Source: Lachnospiraceae bacterium (GTDB lineage Bacteria > Bacillota > Clostridia > Lachnospirales > Lachnospiraceae). From it: a stretch of DNA of 5,577 nucleotides. Shown here piece by piece: positions 4,111 through 5,577 of this stretch. Every line of letters starts with the position of its first letter. Within the stretch, counting starts at the first letter, position 1. The notes beneath the pieces are model-generated. The model was not told the DNA's origin. It saw only the letters and a list, made by a program, of their open reading frames with translations, and made no database searches. The translations under genes were made by a program, and so were the position numbers. Location of the stretch: NCBI GenBank assembly GCA_014804495.1, contig JAAUZS010000049.1, forward strand, positions 1 to 5,577, read 5' to 3'.

Positions 4111-5577
4111 TCACTCTCTTATGCTCATCTCATAGACTCCCGATACGCCATATCCGATTGCATTTTCTTCCGCAGTCTGATGATTCAGGACTTCCACATT
4201 AATCTGATTGGGTAGAAACGTAATGTGAAGCGTTCCCGTACCGCCCCAGCCATCGTCTGTAAAGTCAAAAAACAATTCGTCATTCTGAATCGTACCGACA
4301 ATATCTTCCACCAACGCAATTCGCTCTGTCATTTCCTGTTCTATAAAAAGATTTCCATAAAATTCATTGCCATTGCTGATACTGCATATCAGCTCATTTC
4401 CGCTTTCCGGCGTTGGATTCTCATATGCCGCAACATATCCGGGATCTACGGTCCATTTTCCCGAATAGCTTTCATAATTTGTAAGCGATTCATTTCCATT
4501 AATTATTTGAATTAACCGTTTGACATCTTTCGCCAATACATTGCTTTCCCACGGAAGATATTCGTTAATCTTATCACTTAGTTCCCCGTTATAAGTAAAA
4601 TAATCACCATAGTCTTCATAGATCCGCACTACAACATGCGGTATTGCACCCTGCGGTCCGGCGCCTGTCATATACTCCGCTCCTATGACTACGTCCTTTT
4701 TCCCATCAGCATTCGTATCTGTAAACATAACAAACTTCACATCCCAATATAAATCATAACTGGTATGACCTTCGCCGATATACGGAAACTGATACAGGAT
4801 TTCATCATCTTTTAGCAGATAGAAAGTTACATCCTCCTTCAAGTCTCTTTCCGAAGGAGCAGGCTCGTATGAAACAAACCTCACTTCTCCCCAGTCATTT
4901 AACTCTATCTGGAAAGACTGTTCCTCAATGATTCTTTCTTCATCCAATTTGTCCTGCGCCTTATCACTGAAAATCTCCTCCGTCATATGATAATAAGCAA
5001 CATCCATCTCACTCCATTCCGGAAGCGTTTCTCTTACCCAATTATCATATTCTTGACGATTTATCGGCTGTACATCTGCATCCTCTATTGTCTTGCCGTC
5101 TTCCAAAACATAATACAAAAGCCCATCGCCATCTGTATCCAACTCACTAGGGAAGTCCTCGCTGTTAATCTGTCCGTCCCATGATGTAACATGGTACTTT
5201 AATTGATAACTGTCTGTGCTTACATCATACAGATATAAATTATAAGGCCATATTCCTCTTGCCTCAGGATCTTTCCCGTGATTATGCGAGGCTGATACTT
5301 TGACAAATCCGGTATTATAATAAGTGGTATCCACCCATTCAGCTGCCAGTTCTTCCCGCAGTATGCCTTTTTCTGTATCATAATCATAGACTACTTCGCA
5401 CATAGCTCCTATATAGCTTGCATTAAAATTAAAGATTAATTCCTTTCTGCCGTCACCGTCCACATCCAATATTGCAAATGCATTATAATCAAAATCAAAA
5501 AAACCGTCATAGTCATACTTTCTGCCGTTCCGGTCCGTATATTCCGTCATAATCTGTTTCAGTACTTCTGCATATTG
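4111..5577 (-). CDS. Probable extracytoplasmic protein with D-x-D-x-D-G motifs, C-terminal 488 residues (partial)
   Basis: The frame is open to the right edge. The first in-frame ATG (5548-5550) has no ribosome binding site, and the residues before it (QYAEVLKQI) read as a continuing helix, so the real start is outside the window. Numbered from the first visible codon, three calcium-loop-like motifs appear: DVDGDGRKEL near 38, DTDGDG near 147 and DTNADGKKD near 287. The first is followed by a beta strand (LIF), as in VCBS/FG-GAP-like repeats of Firmicute surface proteins. The last about 120 residues (SGKW near 372 to the end) form a separate beta-rich region ending in a GYGVSGVYEM-like strand, perhaps a small barrel. 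The start is unseen, so a signal peptide or lipobox cannot be checked. Export is inferred from composition and motif type. No catalytic site is recognised. The 100-bp gap to the XRE gene holds that gene's promoter, so it is probably a separate unit. Confidence 0.8.
   Translation of the reverse strand, partial: QYAEVLKQIMTEYTDRNGRKYDYDGFFDFDYNAFAILDVDGDGRKELIFNFNASYIGAMCEVVYDYDTEKGILREELAAEWVDTTYYNTGFVKVSASHNHGKDPEARGIWPYNLYLYDVSTDSYQLKYHVTSWDGQINSEDFPSELDTDGDGLLYYVLEDGKTIEDADVQPINRQEYDNWVRETLPEWSEMDVAYYHMTEEIFSDKAQDKLDEERIIEEQSFQIELNDWGEVRFVSYEPAPSERDLKEDVTFYLLKDDEILYQFPYIGEGHTSYDLYWDVKFVMFTDTNADGKKDVVIGAEYMTGAGPQGAIPHVVVRIYEDYGDYFTYNGELSDKINEYLPWESNVLAKDVKRLIQIINGNESLTNYESYSGKWTVDPGYVAAYENPTPESGNELICSISNGNEFYGNLFIEQEMTERIALVEDIVGTIQNDELFFDFTDDGWGGTGTLHITFLPNQINVEVLNHQTAEENAIGYGVSGVYEMSIRE

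Noticed and set aside
1011..5184. Plus-strand open frames (for example 1011-1301, 2305-2526, 2647-2871, 3088-3393, 3660-3914, 4225-4515, 4987-5184)
   Set aside because: All lie opposite well-supported minus-strand genes, have low-complexity or unrecognisable products and show no convincing ribosome binding site; they are shadows.
5548..5550. ATG as the start of the right-edge protein
   Set aside because: No Shine-Dalgarno sequence precedes it, and nine further in-frame sense codons reach the window edge with protein-like content, so it is probably internal.

Overview
This window looks like low-GC Firmicutes DNA, most likely from a gut Clostridia species of the Lachnospiraceae type. The evidence is AT-rich sequence, strong GGAGG-type ribosome binding sites, all genes tightly packed on one strand, and family types common in that group: XRE regulators with membrane-embedded C-termini, secreted proteins with D-x-D-x-D-G motifs, and RCC1-repeat surface proteins. 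The genus cannot be fixed from the sequence alone.

All genes lie on the minus strand, so transcription runs from right to left. In that order they are: (1) the C-terminal 488 residues of a protein with three calcium-loop-like D-x-D/N-x-D-G motifs and a C-terminal beta-rich domain (4111-5577, entering from the right edge); (2) a 328-aa XRE/HTH regulator with about seven membrane segments (3023-4009); (3) a 652-aa membrane-anchored RCC1-repeat protein (988-2946); (4) a 123-aa four-helix membrane protein (587-958); (5) a second XRE/HTH regulator, paralogous to gene 2, cut by the left edge after 96 codons (1-288).

The main structural feature is the duplication of the regulator and its control region. 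The first 96 codons of the two regulators align without gaps at about 93% nucleotide identity. An 80-nt promoter/operator block upstream of each is even more alike, with 2 mismatches. That block holds a perfect GCAACTA-T-TAGTTGC palindrome and several further GTTGC/GCAAC half-sites around a candidate promoter, as expected for autoregulation and cross-regulation. The left copy differs by a 99-nt block that replaces 6 nt exactly between the inherited Shine-Dalgarno sequence and the start codon. This block consists of two adjacent palindromes and brings its own Shine-Dalgarno-like AAAGGAG, so it looks like a small mobile or dispersed palindromic element that has re-engineered the 5' UTR.

A working model, which is inference, is that each promoter/operator plus membrane-tethered XRE regulator heads a module whose cargo is an extracytoplasmic protein: RCC1 plus the small membrane protein for the right copy, and something unseen left of position 1 for the left copy. 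No rRNA, tRNA, CRISPR array, transposase or convincing intrinsic terminator was seen.
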